Shown: positions 1-11,594 of the stretch, piece by piece
Layout of the letters: each line of letters starts with the position of its first letter
Position numbering within the stretch: position 1 is the stretch's first letter
DNA from: Shinisaurus crocodilurus
Taxonomy: Eukaryota > Chordata > Lepidosauria > Squamata > Shinisauridae
Direction of reading: 5' to 3'
Assembly: GCA_021292165.1 (NCBI GenBank)
Contig: CM037879.1
Coordinates: forward strand, 23,109,817 to 23,173,816
Length of the DNA: 64,000 bases
Translations under genes and position numbers: made by a program
The notes under the pieces: generated by a model
What the model saw: the letters and a program-made list of their open reading frames with translations, nothing else
What the model was told of the DNA's origin: nothing
Database searches by the model: none

Positions 1-423
1 TTCAAACTTACAGTGGCGGTGGGACATCAGCTATATTCAATCACGATGTGTGAACCCAGCCGTGCTAACAAACCATAGTTTGTTAACCAGAAACAACCCA
101 GAAAGAGAACCCATGGTTTGTTGTTGGTTTGTAAACTCTGGGTTGTTTAAAACATGGGTTGTTATGTATGAACCCAGTACCGGGGTTGTTCATGGGTTCT
201 TTCACCAGACTACAGATATAGTAGGCAAGAGCAGTAAAAAAAACACCACCACTCTACCTGCCAGTACTACAGTGCTACAAAGGCATTTGGTATACAGGGA
301 GGGAGTGGGCAAAGAAGGAGGGAAACAAACATACCAGGGATTGAGAAAACAAACTGGTTTGTTCGATAATCTGGCAGAAAAACCCTGGCCTGGATAGGAT
401 AGTAAACCATGGGTTAACCATGG
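1..423. repeat. Foldback-type repeat rich in TTTGTT/AACAAAC words
   Basis: The stretch contains repeated, mutually complementary words such as AACAAACCATAGTTTGTT and GGGTTGTT, with 'gtgtgaaccc'-like edges. The same kind of sequence recurs near 4860-5020, 12820-13073, 36350-36560, 45033-45727, 51605-52075 and 58640-58870. It behaves like a non-autonomous inverted-repeat DNA element. I cannot place its exact ends. The open frame at 50-397 has no recognisable protein features and is probably chance. Confidence 0.5.
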
Positions 424-533
424 GTTAAATGTTGTGAGGATAAAATGGAGAGGAGGAGGAGGATTATGTAAGCTGCCTTGGGTTCCTTGCAGGAAAAAAG
501 GCGGGGTATAAATATAATAAATAAATAGGTTAG
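424..533 (+). mobile_element. SINE 3' part (family with GGCGGGGTATAAATA tail)
   Basis: This is the 3' half of a SINE seen in full elsewhere in the window. It carries 'gtgaggataaaatggagagg', 'ttgggttccttgcagg' and a tail of 'ggcggggtataaatata' followed by ATAAATAAATA. Near-identical text occurs in reverse orientation at 22966-23187, 53590-53835, 54775-55025 and 57467-57705. Confidence 0.75.
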
Positions 534-670
534 CTTTATGTGTGAACTAGATCAATCTGTAAGTTTCTTCTTCTTCTGAGCCATTCCATACGTTATAATG
601 AGGCAAAAGCGGGTTTTACACCAAGTATGGATTCAACAATCCATATAGTGTTGTGGTTAGCATCCAGACT

Positions 671-960
671 ACTCATTTATTTAGTCATAATATTGCAGGG
701 CATTGTACAATAGATTTAAAATTAAACAAAATAATAACACAGTAAAACAATACCCTTCATAAAAATTACACATTGAGAGACTGCAAAAGACTATTAAAAA
801 ACTACATGCAGATTGCAGCAACATAACCCTTTCAAAAGTCAGGGCAAATAGAAATGTCTTAACTGGGGACCAGACGGGTCGTCATCTCAGCACCAGTTGT
901 GCCTCTTTTTAGATGGTATTCCAGAGTTGGGGTGTCACCACAGAAACTACACTCTCCTTA
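671..960 (-). mobile_element. L2/CR1-like LINE 3' fragment
   Basis: In the - orientation, a degraded reading frame ends in text related to '...VVTPQLWNTI...' and is followed by an AT-rich 3' untranslated stretch ('cattgtacaatagattta', 'aataataacacagtaaaa'). This layout recurs at 7140-7440, 20570-21420, 31280-31770 and 39755-40099, where longer coding remnants support a LINE assignment. Confidence 0.5.
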
Positions 961-984
961 GTGCATTCATAACACACCTCCGCT

Positions 985-1164
985 AAGGAGAAGGACTGGG
1001 GGGGACTGAGGTTCAAATCCCCACTCAGCCATGAAGCTCTCACCTTGGCCCAGTCACTATCTTTCAATTACCTCAGAGAGGTTGTGAAGATTAAATGGGT
1101 TAGTGGGACTAGGGTAGAGCCATGTACACTACCATGAGCTCCTTGTAGGAAGCACAGGGTATTG
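985..1164 (+). mobile_element. Degenerate tRNA-derived SINE fragment
   Basis: A B-box-like 'ggttcaaatcccc' is followed by 'cttggcccagtcacta', 'ttgtgaagattaaatggg' and 'gagctccttgtagga'. This is the same order of blocks as the better-preserved SINEs at 53590-53835 (reverse), but more diverged. Confidence 0.5.
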
Positions 1165-1270
1165 GGGCACACAATCCTTTGCAGCATGTTTAGATAGGGA
1201 AAAAAGTCCTATAACTCCCAGATAGGACTTTTTTCTATCTAAACATGCATAGGATTGTGACCTTAATGTC
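1165..1270. mobile_element. Short foldback MITE (AATCCTATGCATGTTTAGA family)
   Basis: Two complementary arms, 'cacaatcctttgcagcatg' and 'catgcataggattgtgacc', flank a core containing 'cctataactcccagatagg'. The best copy of this family, 32229-32365, has TTA target-site duplications, which suggests a PIF/Harbinger origin. Confidence 0.55.
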
Positions 1271-1421
1271 ATAAATAAATAGGGAACTGCAGCCTTTTAC
1301 AGCTCCCTATGACACCCAGGCATATATCAAAGAAACGGAATTTCTGAAATTACTTCGTGTTGGTCTTCTTTGACTTTGAATATCCCTTCCTTGCTCCATC
1401 CTTGCTGCCCATTTGGTAAGG

Positions 1422-1768
1422 GGTAGGCAACTTGGTGCCCATCAGCACCAGTGTGCCCTCAAACACCTTACTAGAGACCCTCCAAGGTGCCCTACCTCTC
1501 CCACTTAAAAAAAAATAAAAATCAATACATTTTCTTAACAGCAGGTGAGATTGTTGGGAAATAGCTTTCTGTTGGTGCTAAAAACTGTGGGTTCAAAGGA
1601 GCTGTTTAGTGTATTGGAGCTCAGACCCTACCACTGCCTTCTACATAGTCTTTTGGTCAGGTTAGTTGCCCTTTGCCATGCCTCCAATGGCAGCCATTTT
1701 GTGGTGGTGCCAGGACAGTTTCTCAAATTGCCAAATGTGCCTATGGCCCCACATTTTTGCCTACCCCG
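1422..1768. mobile_element. hAT-like non-autonomous DNA element
   Basis: The stretch is bounded by inverted ends, 'aggggtaggcaacttgg' on the left and 'ttttgcctacccc' on the right. Its interior shares 'ttgtggtggtgcc' and 'ctcaaattgccaaatgtgcc' with the 52447-53588 element, so the two look related. No clear target-site duplication is visible here. Confidence 0.5.
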
Positions 1769-1772
1769 CCTT

Positions 1773-2690
1773 TGTGTCTCTCAGGATCTTGACATTTTAG
1801 AGATCAAGAAGGTGCAAAAGGCAAACATACACTATTTTAATTCCCCCAAGCCTTGTATGTCTTTACAAGTAATCACCAGCACTGTCTTTACATCATCCAT
1901 TTAAAAAAAAAAAAAGGTTCCCTGGCTGAATATAGAAAACTAACATGTCAGGGTGAAGGCTAGGCAAGCTAGACCCCCTTCTAGCTGACATCTAATCATT
2001 GATATGGAGGGAACGTTTTGGATGAAGAAGCATTCAATCATGTGAACCCATACAACAGTCTCAAGTGACACAGTCTAGTCACATGTTTCTCACCTCAGTG
2101 AGAACTAGGCCTCTTGCCTGCAGTGGTGCTGGTGGTTGTAGACTTTCACTCCTGTATAATTTTAGGTCCAGAAACAGTAAGAGAAGGTCACCACCTCCTC
2201 CTCCTCCTCTTCACATCTGTAGTCTATTTGCAATGAACCAGACCACTGTTCTTCTGCCTAAAATGCCTCATTCCCTGACCACATTCTCCCAGGGTGACTC
2301 ACCGTTAGCTATTCTCTTGGAACTAATCCATTCTGATGTTGTGTCCTCATCTGTGTTGGAAACTAACTCAGATATGAAGTCAAATGTTTATTTTGAAATG
2401 GCACCTCAGGAGTCACGTGACTGAAACCAAGCTTTAAGCAACGTGAGGACAAAAAACCCCACACACAAAACAGCAACACTGTTTTTGTTTAATGACAAGG
2501 TGGACCTTGAAACAATGTTCCTGGAGGATTTCCGGCTGAATGAGTAGGAGCATCATAGTAGACTTGTTAGATGTATCTTGACCCAGCCTTGACAGTGTTT
2601 GTTGGCTCACAGACTTTCATGGCCTAAAATAAACTGTTGGGAATAAACCATGACCTCGGGTGAGTCAAGCTGGAAAAACTGCAGGTTTGG
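1773..2690. other. Intergenic, nothing recognised
   Basis: No exon, RNA gene or repeat could be supported. A 119-codon open frame at 2065-2424 contains a proline run from a CCT microsatellite and resembles no protein I know; it is most likely chance. Confidence 0.4.
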
Positions 2691-2696
2691 TTCTAG

Positions 2697-2958
2697 AGAG
2701 CTGGTGTAGCGCAGTGGCTCTGAGACTAAGCGACAGATCACGAAGTTCAAAAATCTCACCTCTGCTATGAATTCATTTGGTGGCCCTCGGCAAGCCACTT
2801 GCTCTCAGCCTCGGTCCTCCTCACCCCCATCTGCAATATGAGGGTTAATAACACTGACTGACCTTACATGGTTGTTTTAAGGATTACAACTAGATAATGT
2901 GTGTGAAGTGCTTTGAACACTTGAAAGTGCTATGCAAATGTTAAGTATTATAGGTTTC
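2697..2958 (+). mobile_element. tRNA-derived SINE with L2-like 3' end
   Basis: The head reads 'agctggtgtagcgcagtgg' (A-box-like). It is followed by a core with 'ccctcggcaagccacttgc' and a tail with 'aagtgctttgaacacttg' and 'gtgctatgcaaatgttaag', typical of MIR/L2-type 3' ends. It is diverged and sits in intergenic DNA. Confidence 0.55.
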
Positions 2959-2971
2959 AGCTCTGTTATAG

Positions 2972-3099
2972 AGCAGCCTACCCAATTTGGTGCCCTCCAG
3001 ATGTTTTCAACTCCCATCAGCCTCAGCTGACTACAGCTCTCAGGATTCCTGGGAGTTGCAGTCCAAAACATCCAAAGGGCACCAGATTGGGGAAGACTG
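2972..3099. mobile_element. hAT-like foldback MITE
   Basis: The left arm has 'cagcctacccaatttgg' and 'tgccctccagatgtttt'; the right arm has 'gggcaccagattgggga' and 'agactg'. Between them lie 'caactcccatcagcc' and 'cctgggagttgcagtcc'. The flanking octamers TTATAGAG and CTATGGAG match at 6 of 8 positions, consistent with an old 8-bp target-site duplication. Confidence 0.55.
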
Positions 3100-4049
3100 C
3101 TATGGAGCAAGGACTCGCTTCCTGGCAGCTTGAGGTACTGCAGTTAGTAGCTGAAAGGGAGCAAGGAGGACTATTAATGCAGAAGCAGATGCCATAAAGT
3201 TCATCTTTTGTTGCTGTGCTTTGATAGAGGAGGGAGAGATGGCAGTTGGTCACTAAGGTCCCATGGCCCATCTCTCAAAATGGTTTCCTGCCAAGTGACT
3301 AGGGCTGCAGCCATCCCCACCCTGCTGATACCCTCCAGATGTATTGGACTCCCAATATAGTCCAATGTAACCCTACTGAAGCTGCTTCCATGTCATCACT
3401 TGTATGAGGGGCAAAATACCTCAGTCAGCCCAGCTAGCAGCAGCAGGAGAAATTCCACAGAAGGGAGAAGGCCTGTGGCCTGGGATTTATTTACTGAAAT
3501 TTGCCCCTAGTTTTACGGATTACAGACCCAAGCTGCAGGACCCAGCAAGAGGATCCCTCTTCAGCATCTATGTGGAAGAAGATGACTTATATTGGGCTGA
3601 GGACTCCTAAAGCATTTTGTGGGTTTGTTTGTTTTTTACTTTGTTGCTCTGGCGGAATCCACACACACGAACACCCCTTTCTGTTTGTGTGCAGTATACT
3701 CTCTTGGAGGGGTACTTATGAAACTGGAATTGTGCTGTTGTTTAGTACATGTTGCAAGTTATATTGTTTTATACATGTCTGATAAAGTACATCTTTGAAA
3801 ATTTGATCTGTCTAATTTTTTCCCAAGAAGCAACTTTATGATTTTAGAGCCACATAGGGTAAAATATCTGAACTAATCTGTGACCAGTACTAGCCAGTTG
3901 GCAGGGTTACACCAGCATCCTCCGTAATCTACACTCCCCTCTTGCCTCTGTGGTTGACAGAGTGTGGGTGGTAGTAGTAATACTCTGGGTTGAAATCTAG
4001 CCAGTGGTGCAGTTATATAATTTTATAATGGTGTTATGCCCCCTCCACT
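3100..4049. other. Intergenic, nothing recognised
   Basis: I found no coding, RNA or repeat feature that I could defend. The two overlapping open frames at 3404-3782 show no domain and no splice context. Confidence 0.4.
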
Positions 4050-4057
4050 CTTTAGAG

Positions 4058-4179
4058 CAGGGCTCTCCAACCTTGGGTCCCCAGATGTTGCTGGCCTACA
4101 GCTCCCAGCATACCCAGCCAGCATGGCTAATGGCAAGGGATTCCAGCAACATCTGGGGACCCAAGGTTGGAGAGCCCTG
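4058..4179. mobile_element. hAT-type palindromic MITE, copy 1
   Basis: The element runs from CAGGGCTCTCCAACC to its complement GGTTGGAGAGCCCTG, with internal arms 'ggtccccagatgttgctgg' and 'aacatctggggaccc'. The flanking octamers are CTTTAGAG and CTTTAGGT (6 of 8 identical), as expected for an aged 8-bp hAT target-site duplication. It belongs with copies at 6916, 22335, 44467, 46205 and 56214. Confidence 0.8.
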
Positions 4180-4699
4180 CTTTAGGTGGTAGTAATGTAT
4201 AGTAATTCACTTATTTCAAAATGTGATGTGTGTGGGAGTCCTCCTGCTCATTCTGCTGAGTGGGGTCCTGGATGTCTGCCCCAAAGTTCTGCTCTAATAG
4301 CACCACTGGATATACCACCAGTTGCTAACCCCTAATTTATAATAAACTAATTAATCTCTCAAATCCTGTTGTTGACTACTGGTACATATTAATAAATAAA
4401 GGGAGTGATATTATTGTACAAACAGAAAAAGCAGGTGTTATTTTTATTATAAAATGTCACAAATTAGAGAGCCAGCATTCTAGCTCACTAGAACTCTTCT
4501 TCAGGCTGGATATTAATCTCTCCCTCCCCCCCTCCCCCTCTCTCTCTATATATATAATAAGTAAGGTGAGGGGAGCAAAAAATATTTTCCTGAGTACAGT
4601 GGGAAAACCCCAGTCTGCAGCTGATAGATTGTGGAGGAGGTGTTGCAGACTTGATTAGGTTAGTTAGTGCTAGGTGCAATTAAAACAAAAAAGTTGTAC

Positions 4700-5035
4700 C
4701 AAAGGCTCCTGTTAGAAAGAGACAATGGGGCTGTGCGCATGTTACAGTAGCAAATTGTGGGTTAATTAACAAACAATTTGCTGCAGCATGTGCTGGATGC
4801 AGCCTTTTTTTAATATTCAACCCCCAACCAGGCTGACTGGGGGTTGCTACGTGATGTCTGAATCCGGACACTATAGGTTAATCATGGGTTAAACAACCCA
4901 CAATTAACCTAACTACTAATTGTTATATTCAAAATGGCCATGGAATGCACCCCACATGCATTGCGCCATGGCAAATCGTGGATTAATTAACCCACAATTT
5001 GCCACCGTTATGTTCGAACCAGGTCAATGACTGTT
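4700..5035. repeat. Inverted-repeat element with AACCCACAATT words
   Basis: Complementary words 'aaattgtgggttaatta' (4753) and 'ttaattaacccacaatttg' (4984) face each other around 'gttaatcatgggttaaac'. It resembles the foldback class at 1-423. The exact ends are uncertain. Confidence 0.5.
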
Positions 5036-5643
5036 CGCCTGTTGAAAATATAAATACTTCCAGTTCTTCAGAGCTGTCGTCAGTTCTGGACCACCATGGC
5101 TACATTCTTGTATGCTCTGGAGTAAGCAAAAAACAAAAAACAGTGTTGGTCTTCATTTACTTACATTGATTCTTTGATAGTAAATGTTTGTTCAGTATTT
5201 GTTTATTTGTTAGGGGGGGGGGATGCCTTGCCTTTCACGCTGCAAATGCACACCCAGGGCAGCTTCGACCATTAAAACTGGCCTCATTCTTAACATGTCT
5301 AGTTACCTGAAAGGAACAGTGGGCAAATAGTATTGATCACTGTCATGAAGAGAAGCGTGTTGGGTACTCGGCAGGCATTTCTTTGACGGTGCCTTGCACC
5401 AGAAGCTGACAGACCTCAGGAGCGTGTTTACTGGCTGGTGGTAAAGCCTGGTTCTCAGGAGATGGATAACTTGTGCTTTCTTGTTAACAAAACAAATTAT
5501 TTTGCAGCAGATGGATAGGGCCCACCTATCCGCCATTGATCCCATGATCTTTTTTCCTTTCATTTGCACTCCACAAGTTGATACCGCACAAGAAAACCCC
5601 CCCCCAAAGATGGATATTTATTAAAAGAATTGAAAGCATATAC

Positions 5644-5970
5644 TAGGGGTGGGTGACCACTTTCAGCCCTAGGGCCAAATCCAGTTTCGGAGAAGCCCTA
5701 GGAAGCCGCATTCCAGTGGTGGACAGGGCCAAAATATCAAACATATCAGCATATTTTGGCCTCAAGCTCTTACTGTCAGTAACTAAGCCTTAGGAGAGGC
5801 ATTTCAACCTTTTAGCATGGGGACCAAAGGACCAAACGATTGGCAGTCAGCAGGAAAGGGGTGTGGCCAGGAAAAGGGGCATGCATGGCCATCTGGAGAA
5901 CACCAGAGGGATGGATTGAGACCCCAGGAGGGCCAGTTTTGGCCTATGGACCAGAGATTCCCCTCCCCTG
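5644..5970. mobile_element. hAT-like non-autonomous element, 327 bp
   Basis: The left end TAGGGGTGGGTGACC and right end GATTCCCCTCCCCTG are roughly inverted. The flanks are GCATATAC (5636-5643) and GCATATCC (5971-5978), an 8-bp duplication with one mismatch. Related sequence lies at 7868-8175 and, in reverse, at 24735-25050; all three share 'ttactggcagtaa'-like text and 'caaccttttag'. Confidence 0.7.
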
Positions 5971-6042
5971 GCATATCCAGATTTCAGTGCATAAACCAAC
6001 ACCGACATCAGTTTTCTCTTTAGATGTTCTTTCTCTGTATAG

Positions 6043-6168
6043 CATGGATGGGCAACTTGTGGCCCTCCAGATGTTTTGTCCTACAACTCCCATCAGTTCT
6101 AGCCAGCATAGCCAATGGCAAGGGATGATGGGAGTTGTAGGCCAAAACACACAGGTTATCCAGCCATG
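6043..6168. mobile_element. hAT-like foldback MITE, GGGCAACTTGTGG family
   Basis: The arms are 'gcaacttgtggccctccag' and 'gttgtaggccaaaacac', with a core of 'cctacaactcccatcag' and 'gatgggagttgtagg'. The flanks CTGTATAG (6035-6042) and CTATATAG (6169-6176) differ at one position, consistent with an 8-bp target-site duplication. Confidence 0.7.
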
Positions 6169-6554
6169 CTATATAGGATGGAACCACTAATGGAACAAAA
6201 TCCATTACCTTTTCCCTCGCAGGAGTGGCGGTGAGGTGTTGAAGGGCAGAGCGCTGTTTGCCCTGTGCAGTGGAGGACAATGTCCCATCACCAGTGTTGC
6301 AATTAAGATTCAGCTGCCAGTCCAGTCAACTTTTGTACATGGAATGGGGGAGGGCGCTATCTTGTCCTTTGCCTCAGGTGGCATAATGTCTTAGGCCAAC
6401 CCTGATGGATGAACAGGTGCAGCCTTGTCATAGGAAGGATAGCCTTGTAATGTGGAGAGGGGGCATTGTATTCATCTTCCGGCACATCATTGGTACAGGT
6501 GATGTGTCAACTGAAAACTACAAGTTTTTTAAAGCGTTTGAAGTGCTGCACAGA

Positions 6555-6556
<2 letters not shown>

Positions 6557-6587
<31 letters not shown>

Positions 6588-6595
6588 GTGTGTCC

Positions 6596-6643
<48 letters not shown>
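6557..6643. repeat. Compound microsatellite (ATG)n-(GT)n-(GA)n
   Basis: Three perfect or nearly perfect simple repeats are fused end to end: about ten ATG units, a GT run broken once by CC, then about twelve GA units. The open frame over it (6405-6668) is low-complexity and not a gene. Confidence 0.95.
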
Positions 6644-6778
6644 TTTATTTGTTAAAAGATATGTATGACTCCTTTCTACCATAAATGGCATTCAAGGTGG
6701 CTTCACTACAAAGCATTAAAATGATATTAAAAACTCAATCACAATTCACAGAAAACACGCCACTTAAATTGCATTTAT

Positions 6779-7125
6779 GGGGAAGGGCCATAACGCAGTA
6801 ATAGAGCACATGCTTTACATGCAAAAGATCCTGGGTCCGTTCCCCGGCATCTCCAGGTAGGGTGGGAAAAACGTCTGCCTGAAACCCTGGAGAGCTGCTG
6901 CCAGTCAGTGTAGAGCAGTGTTGTCCAACCTTGGGTCCCCAGATGTTTTTGGCCTACAACTCCCAGCATGCCCCAGCCAGCTACACTACGCTGGCTGGGG
7001 CATGCTGGGAGTTGCAGGCCAAAAACATCTGGGGACCCAAGGTTGGACAACACTGGTTTAGAGAATGCTACACTAGATGGACTAATAGACTGACTCGGTA
7101 TAAGGCAGCTTCCGATGTTCCTGTG
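6779..7125 (+). mobile_element. tRNA-derived SINE split by a hAT MITE
   Basis: The 5' part (6779-6915) has an A-box region 'cataacgcagtaatagagca' and a B-box region 'gggtccgttcccc', then 'ggcatctccaggtaggg' and 'ctgcctgaaaccctggag'. A palindromic hAT MITE interrupts it at 6916-7055. The element resumes at 7064 with 'agatggactaatagactg' and 'actcggtataaggcagctt'. An uninterrupted relative is at 12599-12775. Confidence 0.85.
6916..7055. mobile_element. hAT-type palindromic MITE, copy 2
   Basis: The ends are CAGTGTTGTCCAACC and GGTTGGACAACACTG, and the element is an almost complete palindrome. Its core is 'cagcatgccccagccag' facing 'ctggctggggcatgctgg'. The flanks GTGTAGAG (6908-6915) and GTTTAGAG (7056-7063) form an 8-bp duplication with one mismatch. 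It inserted into a tRNA-derived SINE, so it is the younger of the two. Confidence 0.9.
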
Positions 7126-7139
7126 TAACTATTCAAATA

Positions 7140-7440
7140 TACCACAGTAGTTAAAAACAGTTCCAGCAGCCAGTATGCCAAACCAAAACAATCACCAAGT
7201 GAGTAACTAAAATCAGAGAATACAGCAGCATTAAACTATGCCCTAAAAGCCCCAATAAACAGGACAGACTTCGGTGCCTAAAAGAAAGTAATAAAGGTGC
7301 CAGGTGGATCCATAGATGGGGGACCACCACAGAAAAGGCCCTCTCTTCGGTAGCCACCTGCCTAATCTCAGATGGCAGGAGCACCTGGAGAAGGGCCTTG
7401 GATGATGATTTCTGTTGTTGGATAGGTTCCTATAGGAGCA
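7140..7440 (-). mobile_element. L2/CR1-like LINE 3' fragment
   Basis: Read on the - strand there is a degraded C-terminal reverse-transcriptase ORF remnant ('ERAFSVVVPHLW'), followed by an AT-rich 3' region. The motif 'RAFSVVAPxLWNSLP' is typical of the ORF2 C-terminus in this LINE group, and the better copy at 20968-21402 has it intact. Confidence 0.65.
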
Positions 7441-7867
7441 GGCAATCCTAGCCCCAAGATGCTTCCAGACATGAAGCTCCTAGTGCTAATAAATCATTGT
7501 TCTACCGCTGTAAGCTACGTGTGGAATGACAATTGTCATTCCACACTATCAGGGATATTGCACCTTTTCCTATATGTTCATCCCACTACATTTTGTTCAT
7601 GCAGTGAGCATGACATAGCTGCTGTGGGTGGGTAAGGTTCAATTCACCAGAGCAGCCATTTGGAGAAAAAAAAAATAATCCAAGGGTTCTTTTAAAAGAA
7701 ATCCAATTATTTATTTAGCACTAAGCACTTATTCAGTTTAAGCTTTATTGCCCATGGCTATCCATAAAATATCAAAAAACAAAGTGTTTAATGTTTGTTT
7801 TGGATCGGAAGTGTAGACTGGAAGTGATTCATTAAGAAATCCATTGCTAAAATGGCAAACAATGATG

Positions 7868-8175
7868 ACTAGATAAGGGGTGTTGAACACCTTTCAGCCA
7901 GAGGGCCAAATTCAATTTTGGAGAAATTCTCTGGGGCGGGGCCAAAACACCAAAAATACCAGCATATTTTAGCTTAAAGCAATTACTGCCAGTAACTAAG
8001 CCTTGGGAGAGGTATTTCAACCTTTTAGAATGAGGGGGAAACATGCAAAAGCTGGGAAACCGCAAAATGATTGGTCGTTGGGGGAAAGGGGTGGGGCTAG
8101 GGGAAGGGGGCATGACCTTCTGGGGACCCCTGGAGGGCTGGATTTGACCCATGGGCCTGACAGCGTTCTGCACTC
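7868..8175. mobile_element. hAT-like non-autonomous element
   Basis: It resembles 5644-5970 along its length ('agccttgggagaggtattt', 'caaccttttagaatg', 'tttgacccatgggcctg'). The left end is 'aggggtgttgaacacc'. The target-site duplication is not clear. Confidence 0.55.
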
Positions 8176-8209
8176 TTGGGCTACATGGACCAATGGCCTG
8201 TCTCAGTAG

Positions 8210-9639
8210 AAGGCAACTTCATATGTTCAAAGTTATACAGATAATGCATATGAAGTTCTAGATCAATGCTAAGTATTATTAGGAGCTTTGAATGCAAGTT
8301 TCTTAGGTTTCTAACAATCCAAACATACAGGAGGACTCCCTCAGCCCCTCCCCAATGTTGTGTTTCTTCCTATTAAAATCCATATAAGTGAAGATCCAGT
8401 CATCACTTGAGATGGCAGATATAACTTCCATTACTGTATGGCTCTCCGATGGCACCTTATCTGTCTTTTTCTGGCTAGTTGTCACATTAGCACAACCCTC
8501 CAAGACATTTTGGAGGGGCAGAGGATAACGTGTCACAGCTAACTGATGCTGTAGGATTCACCATGTCAATTACAGAGAGGGAAGGTGGCTGAGTTGAGTG
8601 CTCTGGGAATTGCACTCAACCACAGCTGTTTTCTTCAAGCTTCTGGTAGACACAGTGTCAAAGAACTCTGTGTTGTATTTTTCTAAAGCGCACCTGATGA
8701 AACTGACACAAAGCTGGCCACCAAAGCTGCTATGGAGCTATAAATGGATATGTCTTGACATGTATGATCAGATTTCAAAGCAAAGCACAAAACTAATGGC
8801 CAATTAGAAGTGTTCCCTTTGGACATGGGCTTGCCCAAGTGATCATGTCAAATGAAACTTTAGAAGTTATCGATTCTCCAAGAGGCTCTTTCTGTCTTCT
8901 CAGAGCTGAAGCGTTGACATTCTAAAATAGGTTCTTGTTCCATTTGTAAAGGAACGTGTCACAGGACCAGCAACCAGTCTAGTTAAGACAACAGTCTTCT
9001 CAAACTCAGACCCAGTCTGGGTATTATTTTCACACACACAAAAAGGGGATAGGTTTACATTTTCAGGTTGGCTCCTAAATTCAGGGTTTACGGTCACTTC
9101 CTTTGCATGTGCTGAGATACAAGTGGATGAAGGACACAGGTAAAAGTACTAAATACTAAGTGCCCCTTTCCTATTTAACACAGGGGTTTATTCTGTTCTT
9201 CAGATACACTCTTAGGCAGCAATTCTAAATACACTTACTAGGGAGTAAGCCCCACTGAACATAGCAGATCTTCAGAGTAAACATGCTTAGGACTGAGCAA
9301 AATGTATATAGAAATGTGGTATACAAATAGAGTACGGTAACTATGATTATGTTAAAGACTAATCTAATTGGTGTAGGAATAAAGTGGTAAAAAACCTATG
9401 TAGGCTTGGACCAAACCTCTTAAATCATCCAGGGCAAAACTTTTCAATATTCTTAAACAAGGAAGCATTTGTTTAGGGAAAATGAAAAAAATACAACTCA
9501 GACATAGTATATAATATATACATGAAATACCATATTACCTAAAACACTGTCTCCTTATCTTAGTTGCAGAAGACAGAAAAGTTGGGTACAATATGCTTGT
9601 GTTACAATGTCAACAGAAGATAATTGTTCTTTTTCATGG
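8210..9639. other. Intergenic, mostly nothing recognised
   Basis: A short dispersed motif of the 'gggagtaagccccactgaa' type lies at about 9209-9300; it recurs near 43345, 46918 and 53283. Otherwise I see no gene or repeat I can defend. Confidence 0.4.
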
Positions 9640-11594
9640 TCTCATGGAGCAATAGAGCACGTCCCGAAGCAACAACTTAATGACGGGTTCTACTGCTGCT
9701 GTTTCACCATTCCGAAAAGGGATGGAGGCCTTTAACCAATTCTGGATCTCAGAGAGGTAAACTCGTACATCAGCCCCCAGCGCTTCTGGATGGTCACTCT
9801 CGCTTCCATCCTTCCCCTAATTCAGAAAAGGGACTGGTTCATGTCCATAGACCGAAAAGATGCTTATTTCCATATCTCCATTGAGATGAGTCATTGACAT
9901 TTCCTTCAGTTTGCAATCAGTACCGAGGCATACCAGTTCTGCATGTTGCCATTCAGCCTTTCTACGGCACTGAGGGGCTTCACCAAGTGTATGGCCATGG
10001 TTGCAGCCCACCTTCATGTCCAAGGAGGGTCGGTATATCTCTGTATAGATGACTGGCTACTAGTTGCATCTACAAGAACAGGGATTATCAAGGCCTTGTC
10101 TGTTACCTGCCATCTACTAAGGGATCTTGGTCTCTACATCAATGTAGAGAAGTGCCATGACACCAACGCAGCTTATCCAGTTCATCAGTGTGATAGTATA
10201 CTTTGGGTCAAGCCTTCCTCCCTCTAGACCAGGCATCAACATTGACATGCCTTGTGGGAGAGTTAACCACATAGATAGTCATTGCTATATGGGTACAGAG
10301 ACTGCTGTGACTTACAGCAGCTTCTACTACAGTAGTCACCGTGGCACACTTACTGATGCGGACAGTCCAGAACTGGTTTATCCTTGCATTCAGCCTGACA
10401 TGGGAAACCAGACAGACCCAACAGCACTTCCTCACATATGTGGCTGCTACGAGGACTTGGTGGGCAGACGTCCTCTATCTCCAAGTGGGCATAACCTTCT
10501 CTCTGCCTTCCCTGTCACAAATGGTGGCAACAGATGCTTCCTTCTCAGAATGGGGTGCACACTGTGGATCCTGAGAATTCAGGGCAAGTGGACCATGTCA
10601 GAGGTGCCTCTGCATATCAACCTCTTGGAACTCCTGGTCATCGAAAAGGTCATGAGGGTGTTTGAGACAGAGCTATGGGGACACTTGGTTCAGATAGTAT
10701 CCAGCAATATCACTACCATTTACTATCTGAACAAGCAAGGCAAGGTGGAACGAGGTTTCTTTCCCTTCGCCGGGTCATGCTCCTCATTTATCACTGGTAC
10801 GTTTGATATTCCCCTCTTTGTGGCAGACTGATCGGGGTGGACAACTGCCTCACCAATGGCATTAGCTGACATTACTCAGTCTCTCACAAGTGGACAGTGG
10901 CATTGTTGATGGTCTTAGATCTGTTTAGCAGATGGGGCACCCCACAGAAAGATTTGTTCACTCAGGCACAGAGCCGCAAGTGTCAACATTTCTGCAGTAG
11001 ACTCAGGATTGCTAGGGAATGTGTTTCTGTACCGTTGGATGGGTCCACTGTTCTATCTTTTCCCACCTTTTCCTCTCCTCACCAGCGTTTTGGCGAAAAT
11101 CAGGGCAGATGGGATGAATTGTATACTTCTCACCCCATGGTGGCCAAGATAATCCTAGCTCCTTCTCCTTCTCCACATGTCCCTCAGGGAGTACGATCCT
11201 GAACCTCCTGACATGGGATCGATACAGAATCCACTATCCGGATCTGAAAACACTTCACATGACAGCATGGAGGATTCACTGACTATTCAGCCTGGTCCTA
11301 TCCTGGAGACTGTTCAGCACACCCTTGATGTGGCATGCAAGCTGGCTACATGGAGCTCATATGCCTGCAAGTGGACATCTTTCTGTGCTTTTGTAAACCT
11401 TCATGTGTTCGATCCAGTTCAGTGCCCATCGTACCAAGTTCTACAATTTATTTTATCCCTTTACAAAAAAAGGCTTGTTTTTATCTTCCTTAAGAATTTA
11501 TTTAGCAGCAGTCCCTGCTTCTAATCTTCCAGTGGATAGAATATCCATTTTTTTCACACCCTCTGGTCAAGCAGTTTCTCTGCAGAGTCCATGA
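9640..11594 (+). pseudogene. DIRS-like pol remnant: reverse transcriptase, RNase H, start of recombinase
   Basis: Reverse-transcriptase blocks are readable from about 9690. 'SIDRKDAYFHISI' (9838-9876) corresponds to the first catalytic aspartate block. 'MLPFSLSTALRGFTK' follows, and 'CIDDWLLVA' (about 10040-10065) is the DD active-site block. An RNase H start, 'VATDASFSEWGAHCG', lies at about 10526-10570. A recombinase N-terminal segment, 'YPFTKKGLFLSSLRIYLAA', lies at about 11450-11510. In-frame stops (for example TAA at about 9732 and TGA near 9895) and shifts between frames show it is inactive. The open frames at 9943-10227, 10157-10831 and 11177-11594 are pieces of it. Confidence 0.85.
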
